Shown: positions 53,226 through 62,644 of the stretch, piece by piece
Layout of the letters: each line of letters opens with the position of its first letter
How positions within the stretch are numbered: the stretch's first letter is position 1
From: Loktanella atrilutea
GTDB taxonomy: Bacteria > Pseudomonadota > Alphaproteobacteria > Rhodobacterales > Rhodobacteraceae
Length of the DNA: 64,000 nt
Reading direction: 5' to 3'
NCBI RefSeq assembly: GCF_900128995.1
Contig: NZ_FQUE01000003.1
Coordinates: forward strand, 1-64,000
Notes under the pieces: generated by a model
Databases searched by the model: none
What the model was told of the DNA's origin: nothing
The model's input: the letters and a program-made list of their open reading frames with translations, nothing else
Program-made: the position numbers and the translations under genes

Positions 53226-53989
53226 TAGCGACCCATCTCTCCCGCCAGCAACTGGGTAAAGGCCGTTGGCGGCAGCGCGCCCGGTTGTGAGAACGGGTCC
53301 AAGAACGCGAAGATCACGTAGAGGATCACGCCGGTATAGGCCCCGTAAAGCGACAGCAGCGACAGGTGCAGCGGCGTCGGCGCATAGGTGAAATAAGGGA
53401 CCGCGACCCACACCAGCCCCACGATCGCCGCAAACCAGAACAGACCCGACAGGGATCGCACCGCGTTGTTCTCGCGCTTCTGGCGCAGTTCCGCGATCAG
53501 TTCGGATTTCGCGACCATATGCGCGCGCAGATCCTCCCGGCGCGGTGTGTCGGGGTTCAGGTCCAGCACCGTCTGATGGATCTTCTCGCGCAGCTGCCAG
53601 CCCGCGCCGGTCAGTTTGCCGGTGTCAGACAGCGTTTCCCACTCGTTGGCGATCACATGACGCATGTAGGCGGCCAGCGTGGCCTGCACCTCTGCCATTT
53701 GCGGCGTGTCATAGCGGCGGATGTCATTGAAGATGTCGGCGATCGCCGTCGCCTCGCTGACCAGATCGGACCGGATGTCGGAATAATCCGCCAGTTCCTG
53801 GGCGAAGACGAGCGCGAGGATCAGCCCGTGCAGCGTCGCCACCCGCGTCATCACCGACCCGGCGAGGGCCGTCGTCTCCTCTGTCTGTCGGCCGCCCCAG
53901 ATCGCCCGGGTGACGGCATAGATCACCAGCACGCCGACCACATTGATCAGGGCGATGCCGAAGCCCATCATCAGCTCGTAAAGATGCAT
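53222..53989 (-). CDS. DUF4239-like (bestrophin-like) membrane protein
   Basis: 255 aa. Helix pair at the N-terminus (about 8-30 and 45-66), a central soluble helical part (about 70-175) and two C-terminal helices (about 185-203 and 210-232). The pattern and [15 protein letters not shown]-like acidic segment fit the DUF4239 bestrophin-like family. Possibly an ion channel, but unproven. It overlaps ribA by 4 nt at its 3' end (convergent). Confidence 0.72.
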   Translation of the reverse strand: MHLYELMMGFGIALINVVGVLVIYAVTRAIWGGRQTEETTALAGSVMTRVATLHGLILALVFAQELADYSDIRSDLVSEATAIADIFNDIRRYDTPQMAEVQATLAAYMRHVIANEWETLSDTGKLTGAGWQLREKIHQTVLDLNPDTPRREDLRAHMVAKSELIAELRQKRENNAVRSLSGLFWFAAIVGLVWVAVPYFTYAPTPLHLSLLSLYGAYTGVILYVIFAFLDPFSQPGALPPTAFTQLLAGEMGRY

Positions 53990-54071
53990 GTCTGCCCCCG
54001 CGCCCCGTCCTGACGCAAGGCTAGCCCAGCGACCCCGACCGGTCTATGCCCGCGACAGCAAGGAAGAACCG

Positions 54072-54566
54072 ATGACACCCACCGACCTCGTCCTGACCCC
54101 GACTCACCTGCGATTCCGCGGTCAGCGGTTTCCCTGCACCATCGGGCGCAGTGGCCTGACGGACGCCAAGCGCGAAGGTGACGGCGCCACGCCGCGCGGC
54201 ACGCACCGGATCGTCGGCATGCTCTACCGTCCCGACCGCATCGCGCCGCCTACGCCATGGGCCGTGCCAATCCGTCCCGGCGATCTATGGTCGGACGACG
54301 TCGATGACCCCGACTACAACATGATGGTCCGCGCGCCGCACGACCTGTCCCACGAGAATCTCCGCCGCGCCGACCCGATGTACGATCTGGTGATTCTCTC
54401 GGACTGGAACTGGCCCTATCCCGTGAAAGGCCGTGGTTCCGCGATCTTCATCCACCGGTGGCGGGGGCCCGGGCGGCCGACGGCGGGTTGCGTCGCGCTG
54501 TCGCGGGCGCATCTGGCGTGGATAGCACCAAGGATTATGTATAACACTCGGCTTGTTATCGCTTAG
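54072..54566 (+). CDS. L,D-transpeptidase (YkuD) family protein
   Basis: 164 aa. YkuD catalytic domain: the active-site region [20 protein letters not shown] (about 132-151) has the His and catalytic Cys at family spacing. It lacks a recognisable signal peptide from the chosen ATG at 54072, which would be unusual for a periplasmic cross-linking enzyme; short cytoplasmic-looking members of this family are common in Rhodobacterales. An upstream in-frame extension overlaps the DUF4239 gene antisense. AAGGAAGAACC precedes the ATG. Confidence 0.85.
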   Translation: MTPTDLVLTPTHLRFRGQRFPCTIGRSGLTDAKREGDGATPRGTHRIVGMLYRPDRIAPPTPWAVPIRPGDLWSDDVDDPDYNMMVRAPHDLSHENLRRADPMYDLVILSDWNWPYPVKGRGSAIFIHRWRGPGRPTAGCVALSRAHLAWIAPRIMYNTRLVIA

Positions 54567-54612
54567 CGCCGGTCGTTCGGGGCAGAACCGCCTCAAACGA
54601 AAGGACCCGACG

Positions 54613-55116
54613 ATGAAAACCCAAGGCCATTTCATGACACTCGACCAGATCGAACAGCTTCCCTACCGCCCCTGCGTGGGAGTCATGCTTGCCAACACCC
54701 GCGGGCATGTCTTCGTCGGTCAGCGCCGCGACAGCGATACCCCGGCCTGGCAGATGCCGCAGGGCGGCGTCGATGCCGGAGAGAAATGTCTGGATGCCGC
54801 CCTGCGCGAGTTGTGGGAAGAGACCGGCGTCACCGAGAAGCTGATCAGCGTCGAGGCCGAGACCCGCGGCCTGATCCGCTACGACCTGCCGCACGACCTT
54901 GTCGGCAAGGCCTGGGGCGGCAAGTATCGCGGGCAGGAACAGAAGTGGTTCCTGTTCCGCTTTCACGGCACCGACGCGGACGTGAACATCGCGACCGAGC
55001 ATCCGGAATTCTCGGAGTGGAAATGGATGCCCAAGGACCAGCTGGTCGAGGCGATCGTCCCCTTCAAGCGCGCGGTCTATGCGCAGGTGCTGGCGGAACT
55101 GGGCGACCGGCTGTGA
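54613..55116 (+). CDS. rppH: RNA pyrophosphohydrolase
   Basis: 167 aa. Nudix hydrolase removing pyrophosphate from 5' ends of mRNA to trigger RNase E decay; related to Ap4A hydrolase/InvA. Nudix box [23 protein letters not shown] (in parts: GGVDAGE and RELWEETGV, about 55-77). [20 protein letters not shown], and [14 protein letters not shown] match RppH. The start at 54613 is preceded by GAAAGGACCCG; a second ATG (residue 8, [13 protein letters not shown]) is an alternative. Overlaps the next gene by 4 nt (GTGA). Confidence 0.93.
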   Translation: MKTQGHFMTLDQIEQLPYRPCVGVMLANTRGHVFVGQRRDSDTPAWQMPQGGVDAGEKCLDAALRELWEETGVTEKLISVEAETRGLIRYDLPHDLVGKAWGGKYRGQEQKWFLFRFHGTDADVNIATEHPEFSEWKWMPKDQLVEAIVPFKRAVYAQVLAELGDRL

Positions 55117-55574
55117 AGGCGCTGCTGACCGCCGCGGCTCTGCTGGCCGCCGGTCAGGCGCAGGCCCTGTCCTGCCGCGCGCCGGATCTGATGACCAGCT
55201 ATGCAGAGGCCGCGGCCAGCGACCTGCCCTACCTGATCCTGACAGGCACGCTGACCGGTCTGCCGAACACGGACGGGATCGCAGAGGCGACCACCGCCAC
55301 CGGCCGGATGACCGGCATGGGACTGACGCCCGACGGCTTTACCGTGCCCTATGACGGGGATGTCGTGGTGAACGTCACCTGTGCCGGGCCGTGGTGCGGC
55401 GGCTTTCCGGGGACCGAACCGCTGCTGGCCTTCGTGCAGATCGACGGACCTGTTCCGGTGCTGACCATGGGCCCCTGCGGCGGCTGGACCTTTCCCGCAC
55501 CGGACACGGCCACGACGGACCGGCTCGCCGCCTGCCTCGGCGGCGCCGCCTGTTCAGCGCAACCGCTGCAGTAG
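55113..55574 (+). CDS. Small exported protein, function unknown
   Basis: 153 aa with a GTG start overlapping the rppH stop codon (GTGA). Signal peptide [18 protein letters not shown], then a mature domain with six Cys ([34 protein letters not shown]), suggesting disulfides in the periplasm. No family is recognised. Its last 21 nt overlap the convergent lytic transglycosylase gene. Confidence 0.75.
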   Translation: MKALLTAAALLAAGQAQALSCRAPDLMTSYAEAAASDLPYLILTGTLTGLPNTDGIAEATTATGRMTGMGLTPDGFTVPYDGDVVVNVTCAGPWCGGFPGTEPLLAFVQIDGPVPVLTMGPCGGWTFPAPDTATTDRLAACLGGAACSAQPLQ

Positions 55575-56819
55575 CGCCACGCCGGCGTGGCCGTCCTGCG
55601 GCAGCCCGGCCCGCGCCTGATACGCCCGGATCGCCCGGCGCGTGGCGGGACCGATCTTGCCGTCCGCCCCGCCGGTGCCGAACCCCGCGTCCGTCAGTCG
55701 CTGCTGAAGTTCCACCCGCTCCGCCCGGGTCAGCCCGCGCTCGCCCGGTGGAAAGGGATGCGACAGCGGCCCCGCCCCCGCGATCCGGTCGCCCAGATGA
55801 CCGACGCCGATGATATAGGCCTCGGCGTTGTTGTAGCGGCGAATGACGTCATAGTTTCCGAACACCAGAAACGCCGGCCCGCCCGCCCCGGTGGGCGTGA
55901 TCAGGCTGGCCGGTCCGTGACCGGGCACCGCCCGCCCGTCGGCGCCGGTCACGCCCAGCGCGGCCCAGTCCGCGGCGGACTGCGTCACGCGGCGCGCGGT
56001 CAGGCCATAGTCGAACCCTTCGGGCAGCCGCACCTCCACCCCCCAGGGCTGGCCCGTCGTCCAGCCGAAATGAGACAGGTAAGCGGCGGTCGAGGCCAGC
56101 GCATCGCTCGGATCGTCGGACCAGACGTCGCGGCGCCCGTCGCCGGTGAAATCCACGGCATAGGCCGCATAGCTCGTCGGCATGAACTGGGTGTGCCCCA
56201 TCGCCCCGGCCCATGATCCGGTCATCCGGGCGGGCGTCGTGTCCCCCCGCTGCAGGATCTGCAGCGCCGCCACCAGCTGCCCTTCGAAGAAGCGCCCCCG
56301 CCGTCCCTCGTAGGCCAGCGTGGCCAAGGTGGAGATCAGCGGCACCGCCCCGCGCCGCGCACCGAAGTTGCTCTCCATCCCCCAGACCGCCAGGACAACC
56401 TGACGATCGACACCGTATTTCGCCTCGATCCGGTCCAGCAGGCTGCCATATTGCACAAGCATCGCCCGCCCCGTCGCCACCCGGGTGTCAGAGGCAGCGG
56501 TCGCCATGTAATCGGCCAGCGGCTTCACGAACTCCGCCTGATTGCGGTCCAGCGCAATGCTGTCAGGAATGAACCCCGCGTCGGCAAAGGCCGCATCGAA
56601 GGTGGCCGCTGACACCCCCTGCCCCAGCGCCCGCCCCCGGAACCGCCGCACCCAGGCATCGAACCCGGCATCCGGCACCCGCGCATAGGTCCGCGCCAAC
56701 GGCGCCACCGCAGCAGCGACTGTCACCGCCGGCGGCCGCACAGACGGGCGCAATGTACGCTCCGGTGCAGCATTGGCGGCCGTCGCCACCGAAAGACATA
56801 GGGTCAGGGCAATGCGCAT
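55554..56819 (-). CDS. Lytic murein transglycosylase (MltB-like, SLT_2) with peptidoglycan-binding domain
   Basis: 421 aa. Signal peptide about 1-18 (MRIALTLCLSVATAANA), SLT_2 catalytic domain (about 55-330) with catalytic Glu in AVWGMESNFGA and MGHTQFMPTSYAAYAVDF, and a C-terminal PG_binding_1 domain (LQQRLTDAGFGTGG, IGPATRRAIRAYQ). Cleaves peptidoglycan strands by 1,6-anhydro ring formation. The start at 56819 is supported by the signal peptide rather than by a good RBS. Runs convergent into the small exported protein gene. Confidence 0.92.
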   Translation of the reverse strand: MRIALTLCLSVATAANAAPERTLRPSVRPPAVTVAAAVAPLARTYARVPDAGFDAWVRRFRGRALGQGVSAATFDAAFADAGFIPDSIALDRNQAEFVKPLADYMATAASDTRVATGRAMLVQYGSLLDRIEAKYGVDRQVVLAVWGMESNFGARRGAVPLISTLATLAYEGRRGRFFEGQLVAALQILQRGDTTPARMTGSWAGAMGHTQFMPTSYAAYAVDFTGDGRRDVWSDDPSDALASTAAYLSHFGWTTGQPWGVEVRLPEGFDYGLTARRVTQSAADWAALGVTGADGRAVPGHGPASLITPTGAGGPAFLVFGNYDVIRRYNNAEAYIIGVGHLGDRIAGAGPLSHPFPPGERGLTRAERVELQQRLTDAGFGTGGADGKIGPATRRAIRAYQARAGLPQDGHAGVALLQRLR

Positions 56820-56924
56820 ATCTCGGTGTCCGATGACGTTTCCACCCAGCATAACCACACGAATCGCCCCGCCTACCCCCGGTCCGCCGCAGCCGGCACA
56901 TTTCCACCGGCCGCCAACCGCCGT

Positions 56925-56960
56925 CCTCGCTTTTTTCCAAATACTCCCGCCGGAGGCATA
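56925..56960 (+). repeat. Dispersed repeat R7
   Basis: CCTCGCTTTTTTCCAAATAC followed by TCCCGCCGGAGGCATA. Nearly identical to R1 over its whole length. It lies in the 162-nt gap between rnr and the lytic transglycosylase gene. Confidence 0.87.
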
Positions 56961-56981
56961 CGGCAAAGCCGGATATTCCCG

Positions 56982-59231
56982 TCAGCGCGCCTGGCGGACC
57001 CGACTGACCTTGCGCGCCGTCTTGTTGGCCTTCTTCTTCGCCGCGCCCTGCTTGAAGCGCGGCGGCTTGCCGCGACCCTTGGCCGGCCCTTTCGGCTGGG
57101 TCCGCCCGTCCAGTTCCAGCAATTCCACGATCAAGCCACCGGTCACGGGTGCGGCCTCCACCAGCCGGACGCGGGCGCGCTGGCCGAGGCCGATGATCTG
57201 ACCCGTTTCCGACCCCATCAGGGTCTGCGTCTCGGCGTCGTAGTGGAAATACTCGCGCCCGAGGTTGCGGATCGGGATCATGCCGTCGGCCCCGGTGCCG
57301 TCCAGTTTCACGAAGACGCCGAAGCGCGCGATTCCGGCGATCCGTCCGCCGAACTCCGCCCCCACCTGATCCTCCAGAAAGGCGGCGAGGTAGCGGTCCG
57401 TCGTGTCCCGCTCCGCCGCCATCGACCGGCGTTCGGTGTCCGAGATCTGCTTGGCCGTTTCGTCCAGATGCTCGATGTCCCAGGGCGACAGGCCGTCCTT
57501 GCCCCAACCATGCGCCGTGATCAGCGCGCGATGCACGATCAGGTCGGAATAGCGGCGGATCGGCGAAGTGAAATGCGCGTAGTTGCGCAGGGCGAGGCCG
57601 AAGTGGCCGAAGTTTTCAGCGTTGTAATAGGCCTGCGTCATGCTGCGCAGGGTCGCGAGGTTGATCAGCTCGTCCGCATCGGTGCCTTCCGCCTGCGCCA
57701 GCAGCCGGTTCAGATGCGCCGTCTTCAGCACCTGCCCCTTCGCCAGCACGAGCCCCGAAGCCTCGGCCACCTCGCGCAGGGCATCGAGCTTCTCGGGGCT
57801 CGGTTCCTCGTGAACGCGGAACAGCAGAGGCGTTTTCTTCGCGATCAGTGTCTCGGCGGCACAGACGTTTGCGAGGACCATGAATTCCTCGATCAGCCTG
57901 TGCGCGTCTAGACGGTCCTTGAAAGCGATGCCCGTGACCTTGCCATCCTCGTCCAGCTCGATCCGCCGTTCCGGCAGGTCGAGGTCCAGCGGTTGCCGCC
58001 GCTCCCGCGCCTTCGCCAGCACGGCGTAGGCGGCGTAGAGCGGCTTGATGACCGTCTCGACCAGCGGCGCGGTCTGGGCGTCGGGATTGCCGTCCATCGC
58101 CGCCTGCGCCTGTTCGTAGGTCAGGGAGGCGACCGAGTTCATCACCGCGCGGTGGAAAGTGTGGCCGGTCTTGTTGCCCTCCGCATCCACCTGCATCTCG
58201 ACCGCGATGCAGGCGCGGTCGACGCCTTCGTGCAGCGAACAGAGGTCGCCGGACAGGGTATCGGGCAGCATCGGCACGACGCGGTCGGGGAAATAGGTGG
58301 AATTGCCGCGCTTGCGCGCCTCGCGGTCCAGTTCGGACCCCGGGGTGACGTAATGGGCCACGTCGGCTATGGCGACCCAGATGGTGAAGCTGCCGTCGTC
58401 GTGGGCGTCGACAAAGCAGGCGTCGTCGTGGTCGCGGGCGTCGGCGGGGTCGATGGTCAGCAGGTCCACCTTGCGCAGGTCTTTGCGGCCCTTGATGGAC
58501 GCGGGTTTCGCGGCGTCCGCCTCTGCCACCACGTCGTCGGGGAAGTGGTCGGGGATGCCGTGCTGGTGAATCGCGATCAGGCTGACGGCGCGGGGGCCGG
58601 AGGGATCGCCCAGCCGGGTCACGATGCGTGCCTTGGGCAGGCCCATGCGGCCCTTGGGGCCGGTCTGCTCCGCCTCCACCAGTTCGCCGTCCTGCGCGCC
58701 GCCGGTGGCACCGGCAGCGATAACGTATTGCCGGTCCGACCCCTTGTCGATCGGCATGACGCGGCCGCCCTCGGACTGGGCGCGGTAGACGCCGAGGATG
58801 CGTTCGGGGTTCGTCCCGATTCGCCGGATCATGCGGGCGAGGTAGGCGTGCGGCTCGCCCGGCGTCTCGGTCAGCCGCGCGAGGATGCGGTCGCCGGCGC
58901 CCAGTGCGGGATCGGAGGACCGCAGCGCCAGCAGGATGCGCGGCGGCGGCAGCGCGTCGTTCCATTCCAGCGGACGGGCATGAAGGTCGCCGTCGGCGTC
59001 GGGCGCCTCGACCTGCAGAACCGAGACCGGCGGCAGCTTCGCCGCATCGCGGTAGGACGACCGGCGTTTCGCCAACTGGCCCGCCGCCTCCATCTCGCGC
59101 AGAAGTTGCTTCAGCAGGATGCGGTCCGCCCCCTTGATGCCGAAGGCGCGGGCGATGTCGCGCTTGGCGGTCTGGGTCGGGTTGTCGGCGATGAAGGCGA
59201 GGATCTCGGTCTTGGAGGGGATCTGTGTCAT
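56982..59231 (-). CDS. rnr: Ribonuclease R
   Basis: 749 aa. Processive 3'-5' exoribonuclease for structured RNA, tmRNA-linked decay and rRNA turnover. N-terminal winged helix (about 1-70), cold-shock domains, RNB catalytic domain with TIDPADARDHDDACFV (about 265-280; the Asp cluster) and HFTSPIRRYSDLIVHRAL, S1 domain (GRIAGIARFGVFVKLDGTGADG in parts) and a Lys/Arg-rich tail (RGKPPRFKQGAAKKKANK). The start MTQIPSKTEILAFI at 59231; an upstream ATG at 59267 is poorer. AGGTG precedes the ATG. Confidence 0.96.
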   Translation of the reverse strand: MTQIPSKTEILAFIADNPTQTAKRDIARAFGIKGADRILLKQLLREMEAAGQLAKRRSSYRDAAKLPPVSVLQVEAPDADGDLHARPLEWNDALPPPRILLALRSSDPALGAGDRILARLTETPGEPHAYLARMIRRIGTNPERILGVYRAQSEGGRVMPIDKGSDRQYVIAAGATGGAQDGELVEAEQTGPKGRMGLPKARIVTRLGDPSGPRAVSLIAIHQHGIPDHFPDDVVAEADAAKPASIKGRKDLRKVDLLTIDPADARDHDDACFVDAHDDGSFTIWVAIADVAHYVTPGSELDREARKRGNSTYFPDRVVPMLPDTLSGDLCSLHEGVDRACIAVEMQVDAEGNKTGHTFHRAVMNSVASLTYEQAQAAMDGNPDAQTAPLVETVIKPLYAAYAVLAKARERRQPLDLDLPERRIELDEDGKVTGIAFKDRLDAHRLIEEFMVLANVCAAETLIAKKTPLLFRVHEEPSPEKLDALREVAEASGLVLAKGQVLKTAHLNRLLAQAEGTDADELINLATLRSMTQAYYNAENFGHFGLALRNYAHFTSPIRRYSDLIVHRALITAHGWGKDGLSPWDIEHLDETAKQISDTERRSMAAERDTTDRYLAAFLEDQVGAEFGGRIAGIARFGVFVKLDGTGADGMIPIRNLGREYFHYDAETQTLMGSETGQIIGLGQRARVRLVEAAPVTGGLIVELLELDGRTQPKGPAKGRGKPPRFKQGAAKKKANKTARKVSRVRQAR

Positions 59232-59281
59232 GGCGAGGCACCTAGCACGGGGCGGGTGGTTCGTCATGCGATATGTCGGAC

Positions 59282-59325
59282 CGGGGCCAGCCCCGGACCC
59301 CGGAGTATTTCGAAAAAAGCGAGGA
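59282..59325 (-). repeat. Dispersed repeat R8
   Basis: On the minus strand CCTCGCTTTTTTCGAAATAC, then TCCGGGGTCCGGGGCTGGCCCCGG. It lies in the 96-nt gap between dapE and rnr, ending 2 nt from the dapE stop codon. Left part as R1/R7; GC-rich hairpin longer. Confidence 0.82.
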
Positions 59326-59327
59326 GG

Positions 59328-60470
59328 TCAGGCGAAGTAGTCGCGCAGGATGCGGGCGTAGATCGCCTTGAGGGTGTGGATGTCGGCGACGGGGACCCGT
59401 TCATCGACCATGTGCATGGTCTTGCCGACGAGGCCGAATTCCGCGACTGGGCAGTGGTCCTTGACGAAGCGCGCGTCGGAGGTGCCGCCGGAGGTCGAGA
59501 GGTCGGGGGTCTTGCCGGTCTCTGCCTGGACGGCCTTGCCGATCAGGTCGGAGAGGGGGCCGGGGGGGGTGAGGAAGCTTTCGCCGCTGATCTTGACCGC
59601 CATGTCGATGCGGATGCCGGTGTCGGTGGCGACCGCGTCCAGTTCATGTTGCATCCAGTCGGTCAGGGCGGCGCCGGTATGGTCGTCGTTGAATCGGATG
59701 TTCACCGTGGCGCGGCAGGTGGCGGGGATCACGTTCGTCGCGGGGTTGCCGGTGTCCATCGTGACGATGGCCAGTGAGGACGGGTCGAAATGGGCGGTGC
59801 CCGTGTCGAGTGTGTGGCCCGCGAGCCGGTCCATCAGGCGGGCCATGGCGGGGAGCGGGTTCCTCGCCCGGTGCGGATAGGCGGAATGGCCCTGCACCCC
59901 GTGGAAGGTGAACCATGCGGTCATGGAGCCGCGGCGGCCGATCTTCATCGCCTGTCCCATGTGGTCGGGGCTGGTGGGCTCGCCCACAAGGCAGTCGGTC
60001 ATCGCCTCGCCGTTGGTCGCCATCCAGTCCAGCAGGGCGGTGGTGCCGTCCCGGGCGTCGCCTTCCTCGTCCCCCGTGATGGCGAGGATCACGGCGCCGT
60101 CGGGGGGCGTGTCCGTCACGAAGTCGCAGGCGGCGGCGGCGAAGGCCGCGACGCCGGATTTCATGTCCGTCGACCCGCGGCCGTAGAGGAAGCCGTCGCG
60201 GATTTCCGCGCCGAAGGGGTCCACCGTCCAGTCGTCGGGGTTGCCGACGGGAACCACATCCGTGTGCCCGTTGAAGCCGAAGCTGCGGTTCGCCCCCTTG
60301 CGGCCCCAGCGGGCGTAGAGGTTCGCGATGCCGCCGCGGTCAACGCGGGTGCAGGCGAAGCCCGCCTCGGTCAGGACCCGTTCCAGCAGGACCAACGCGC
60401 CGCCCTCGGCCGGGGTGACGGAGTTGCAGCGCACCAGTTGCGCGGTCAGGTCGACGGGGTCGAGGGGCAT
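59328..60470 (-). CDS. dapE: Succinyl-diaminopimelate desuccinylase
   Basis: 380 aa. M20 zinc enzyme of the succinylase branch of lysine/meso-DAP synthesis. Motifs: [17 protein letters not shown] (about 66-82), [28 protein letters not shown] and [11 protein letters not shown] with MHMVDERV. Length matches DapE. The start [17 protein letters not shown] at 60470; GGACCGCCC precedes it. The companion dapD lies 2.2 kb upstream on the same strand. Confidence 0.95.
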   Translation of the reverse strand: MPLDPVDLTAQLVRCNSVTPAEGGALVLLERVLTEAGFACTRVDRGGIANLYARWGRKGANRSFGFNGHTDVVPVGNPDDWTVDPFGAEIRDGFLYGRGSTDMKSGVAAFAAAACDFVTDTPPDGAVILAITGDEEGDARDGTTALLDWMATNGEAMTDCLVGEPTSPDHMGQAMKIGRRGSMTAWFTFHGVQGHSAYPHRARNPLPAMARLMDRLAGHTLDTGTAHFDPSSLAIVTMDTGNPATNVIPATCRATVNIRFNDDHTGAALTDWMQHELDAVATDTGIRIDMAVKISGESFLTPPGPLSDLIGKAVQAETGKTPDLSTSGGTSDARFVKDHCPVAEFGLVGKTMHMVDERVPVADIHTLKAIYARILRDYFA

Positions 60471-60532
60471 GGGCGGTCCTTTCGGTTTGGCCGAGAGGTA
60501 GCGCGGGGCTGCGGCGCATGCAAACGGTGCCG

Positions 60533-60868
60533 TCAGGCTGTGGCGTCGCCGTCGTCGAAGAAGGGCGTCATCTGGGCCACGATGACGCTGTTTTCGTCCA
60601 GCGCGCGCTGCATCAGGGCACGTTCGTCGTCGTCGATGTCATGGCCTTCGGCGAGCCGTTCGTCGAGCGTGCCATAGCCGGAGACATCGAGCGGCGAGAG
60701 GTCGGCCTGCTTGAGGATCGCCACGGTCTCGCGCACGGCCTCGGCCTCGTCCACGCCGGAGGCGTAGCACATCAGGGCGGCACCCGTGGCATCCCTGGGC
60801 AGGCCGTCGTCCTTCGACCGTCCGACCTCGACCAGCAGCGTGTAGACCTGTTGCGTGCGCTTGTTCAT
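60533..60868 (-). CDS. Hypothetical 111-aa protein
   Basis: About 111 aa starting [16 protein letters not shown] (ATG at 60868; an ATG at 60880 would add MPPP). Soluble and acidic C-terminally (FFDDGDATA). No recognised domain; predicted mostly helical. Upstream RBS is weak for both starts. It lies between dapE and the exchanger gene, all minus strand, with gaps of 62 and 32 nt, so co-transcription is plausible. Confidence 0.7.
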   Translation of the reverse strand: MNKRTQQVYTLLVEVGRSKDDGLPRDATGAALMCYASGVDEAEAVRETVAILKQADLSPLDVSGYGTLDERLAEGHDIDDDERALMQRALDENSVIVAQMTPFFDDGDATA

Positions 60869-60900
60869 GGGCGGTGGCATCGCGCCGATGCTGCGCCCTG

Positions 60901-61926
60901 TCAAGTCAGTTCCAGCCCCAGCGCCGTGCCGTAGATCAGGATCATCAGGACGCTTTCGATGCCGATCCGCCCGGGCCCGGCCCGCTGCCGCACGATCAGC
61001 CCGCCCAGCAGGACGGCGGTCATCAGGAGGCCCGTCGTCAGCCAGTAGAGGTCGTTGTCGCCGATCGCGTGGAACAGCGAGCCGTCGCGGTAGCTGGCGT
61101 CGGAGGCCACGAGGAAGAGGGTGTCGAAGGTATTGCCGCCGATGATCCCGCCGACCGCCAGTTGCAGCGCGCCGCGGCGCACGGCGACGAGTGTCGTCAC
61201 CAGTTCCGGCAGGGATGTGACGACGGCGGTGATGACCGCGCCGACCAGCGAGGAGGCAAGGCCAAAGCGGTCGATCAGCGCGCTGCCGACCTGGCTGATC
61301 GCCAGACCGCCGAGGCCCATCAGCGCCACCAGACCGGCGAAGTAGAGCGCGGGGCGCAGGGCGGACTTGCCGGCGGCATCGGGATCGTCGGGCGTGTCCT
61401 CTCGTGTCGCCTCGGTCTGGACCGGGCGCCACATCGGCTGCTCTGCCACGATCGATGCAACCTTCATCCCGCCGAGATAGGCGGCGAACATGACGAGGGA
61501 GACCGGGTGCAGACCGAAGACCGACACCTCTGGCCCCGCGACGGCGCAGAGCGGCAGGGCGAGGAGCCCGATCAGCAGGACCGCCTGGAACAGGTTGGCG
61601 GGTTCGGCGGCGGCGTGTTCGAGATTGGCGCGCCGATAGATCATGTCGGCGAGCGCAAGGAACAGGGTCTGCGCTGCAATGCCGCCGACGGCATTGGAAA
61701 AGGCGAAGCTTGCATTGCCGTTCAGCGCCGCATCGACGGAGACGACCACCCCCGCCAGCGACGTGGCGCCGCCGAGGATGAGGCCGCCGACCAGCGCCTC
61801 GCCCATTTTGGTCCGATCGGCGATGACGTCGGCCAGCCCCGTCGCCTTGATCGAGGCGGCGACGACGACGGCGGCCGCGACGAGGAAGACCGCGAGAAGC
61901 GGCAGGAGCGACAGGTTGGCGATCAT
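60901..61926 (-). CDS. CaCA-type sodium/calcium exchanger family protein
   Basis: 341 aa, ten or eleven transmembrane helices. Two inverted alpha repeats are visible: GGLILGGATSLAGVVVSVDA (about 47-66) and GAVITAVVTSLPELVTTLVA (about 224-243), the second with the classic TS-PE pattern; the first has SLAG instead of SLPE, so one ion-binding acidic residue is missing. Probably a cation/proton or sodium antiporter with altered selectivity. ATG at 61926. Confidence 0.87.
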   Translation of the reverse strand: MIANLSLLPLLAVFLVAAAVVVAASIKATGLADVIADRTKMGEALVGGLILGGATSLAGVVVSVDAALNGNASFAFSNAVGGIAAQTLFLALADMIYRRANLEHAAAEPANLFQAVLLIGLLALPLCAVAGPEVSVFGLHPVSLVMFAAYLGGMKVASIVAEQPMWRPVQTEATREDTPDDPDAAGKSALRPALYFAGLVALMGLGGLAISQVGSALIDRFGLASSLVGAVITAVVTSLPELVTTLVAVRRGALQLAVGGIIGGNTFDTLFLVASDASYRDGSLFHAIGDNDLYWLTTGLLMTAVLLGGLIVRQRAGPGRIGIESVLMILIYGTALGLELT

Positions 61927-61960
61927 GCGGTGGCGGTCCTGCAGGTCGGGACAATGAAAA

Positions 61961-61986
61961 ACGGCGCGCAGGGGTCTGCGCGCCGT
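61961..61986 (-). terminator. Terminator of the GlsB-like gene
   Basis: Perfect 10-bp stem ACGGCGCGCA / TGCGCGCCGT with a 6-nt loop, followed on the minus strand by TTTTTCATTG, 24 nt past the stop codon at 62011. Confidence 0.92.
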
Positions 61987-62010
61987 CGGATTCGTGCCGT
62001 CAGGCGGTGA

Positions 62011-62259
62011 TCAGGTCTTGCGACGCACCAGGCGTGCGATCCAGATCAGCAGGCAGGCACCGATGAAACCGGCGATCAGGTAACTGATCCAGCTTTCGGC
62101 GGCATAGAGACCCAGCAGCGTGCCGAAGATCAGGTTGAAGACGAAGGCACCGACGATGCCCAGGATGATGTTCATGAGGATGCCCATGTCGGACTTCATG
62201 AATTGTTCGGCAAGCCATCCTGCGATGCCACCGATGATGATTGCTGCGAGCCAGCCCAT
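62011..62259 (-). CDS. GlsB/YeaQ/YmgE family membrane protein
   Basis: 82 aa, three hydrophobic helices with Gly-rich packing (IIIGGIAGWLAEQFMK, NIILGIVGAFVFN, LIAGFIGACLLIW). This family of small stress-inducible inner-membrane proteins (often called transglycosylase-associated) has no proven function. AAGGAACGTCGT precedes the ATG at 62259. Its own terminator follows. Confidence 0.9.
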   Translation of the reverse strand: MGWLAAIIIGGIAGWLAEQFMKSDMGILMNIILGIVGAFVFNLIFGTLLGLYAAESWISYLIAGFIGACLLIWIARLVRRKT

Positions 62260-62314
62260 ACGACGTTCCTTTGTAAGTCTTGCCCTCCAACAGGGCCTTC
62301 CGCGACAGAACGCC

Positions 62315-62644
62315 TCAGGAATGAGGAAGGTTCCCGTCTTCGTGAACGGAAAGTGAAGCACCGCCTTCGAGACCGTCGTCATGCCCGATCCATCGCGATT
62401 TGGCGGCCCAGAGCGCCGCGGTGATCAGTACGATCTGCAACGGAATGAAGAAGACGAGGAAGAGGGCTAGGATCGCCGCCCAGACGGGCCAGCTGTGCAA
62501 AAGGCCTTGCGCCGCGCCGAACGCCAGCCCCATTACCACGAAGAGCAGGAGGGCGTCGACAGCCACGAGCGACCACGCTCCGAACCAGCCGGGGCGGGTA
62601 CCCGTGGCGATCCGGTGGCGGGCGACCGTGCGGCTGACGATCAT
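62315..62644 (-). CDS. Small membrane protein downstream of dapD
   Basis: 109 aa. Two helices (about 24-47 and 53-77; LVAVDALLLFVVMGLAFGAA and VWAAILALFLVFFIPLQIVLI in part), then a soluble tail. No family recognised. The start codon shares one nucleotide with the dapD stop codon (TGATG), so translation is coupled to dapD. Confidence 0.75.
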   Translation of the reverse strand: MIVSRTVARHRIATGTRPGWFGAWSLVAVDALLLFVVMGLAFGAAQGLLHSWPVWAAILALFLVFFIPLQIVLITAALWAAKSRWIGHDDGLEGGASLSVHEDGNLPHS

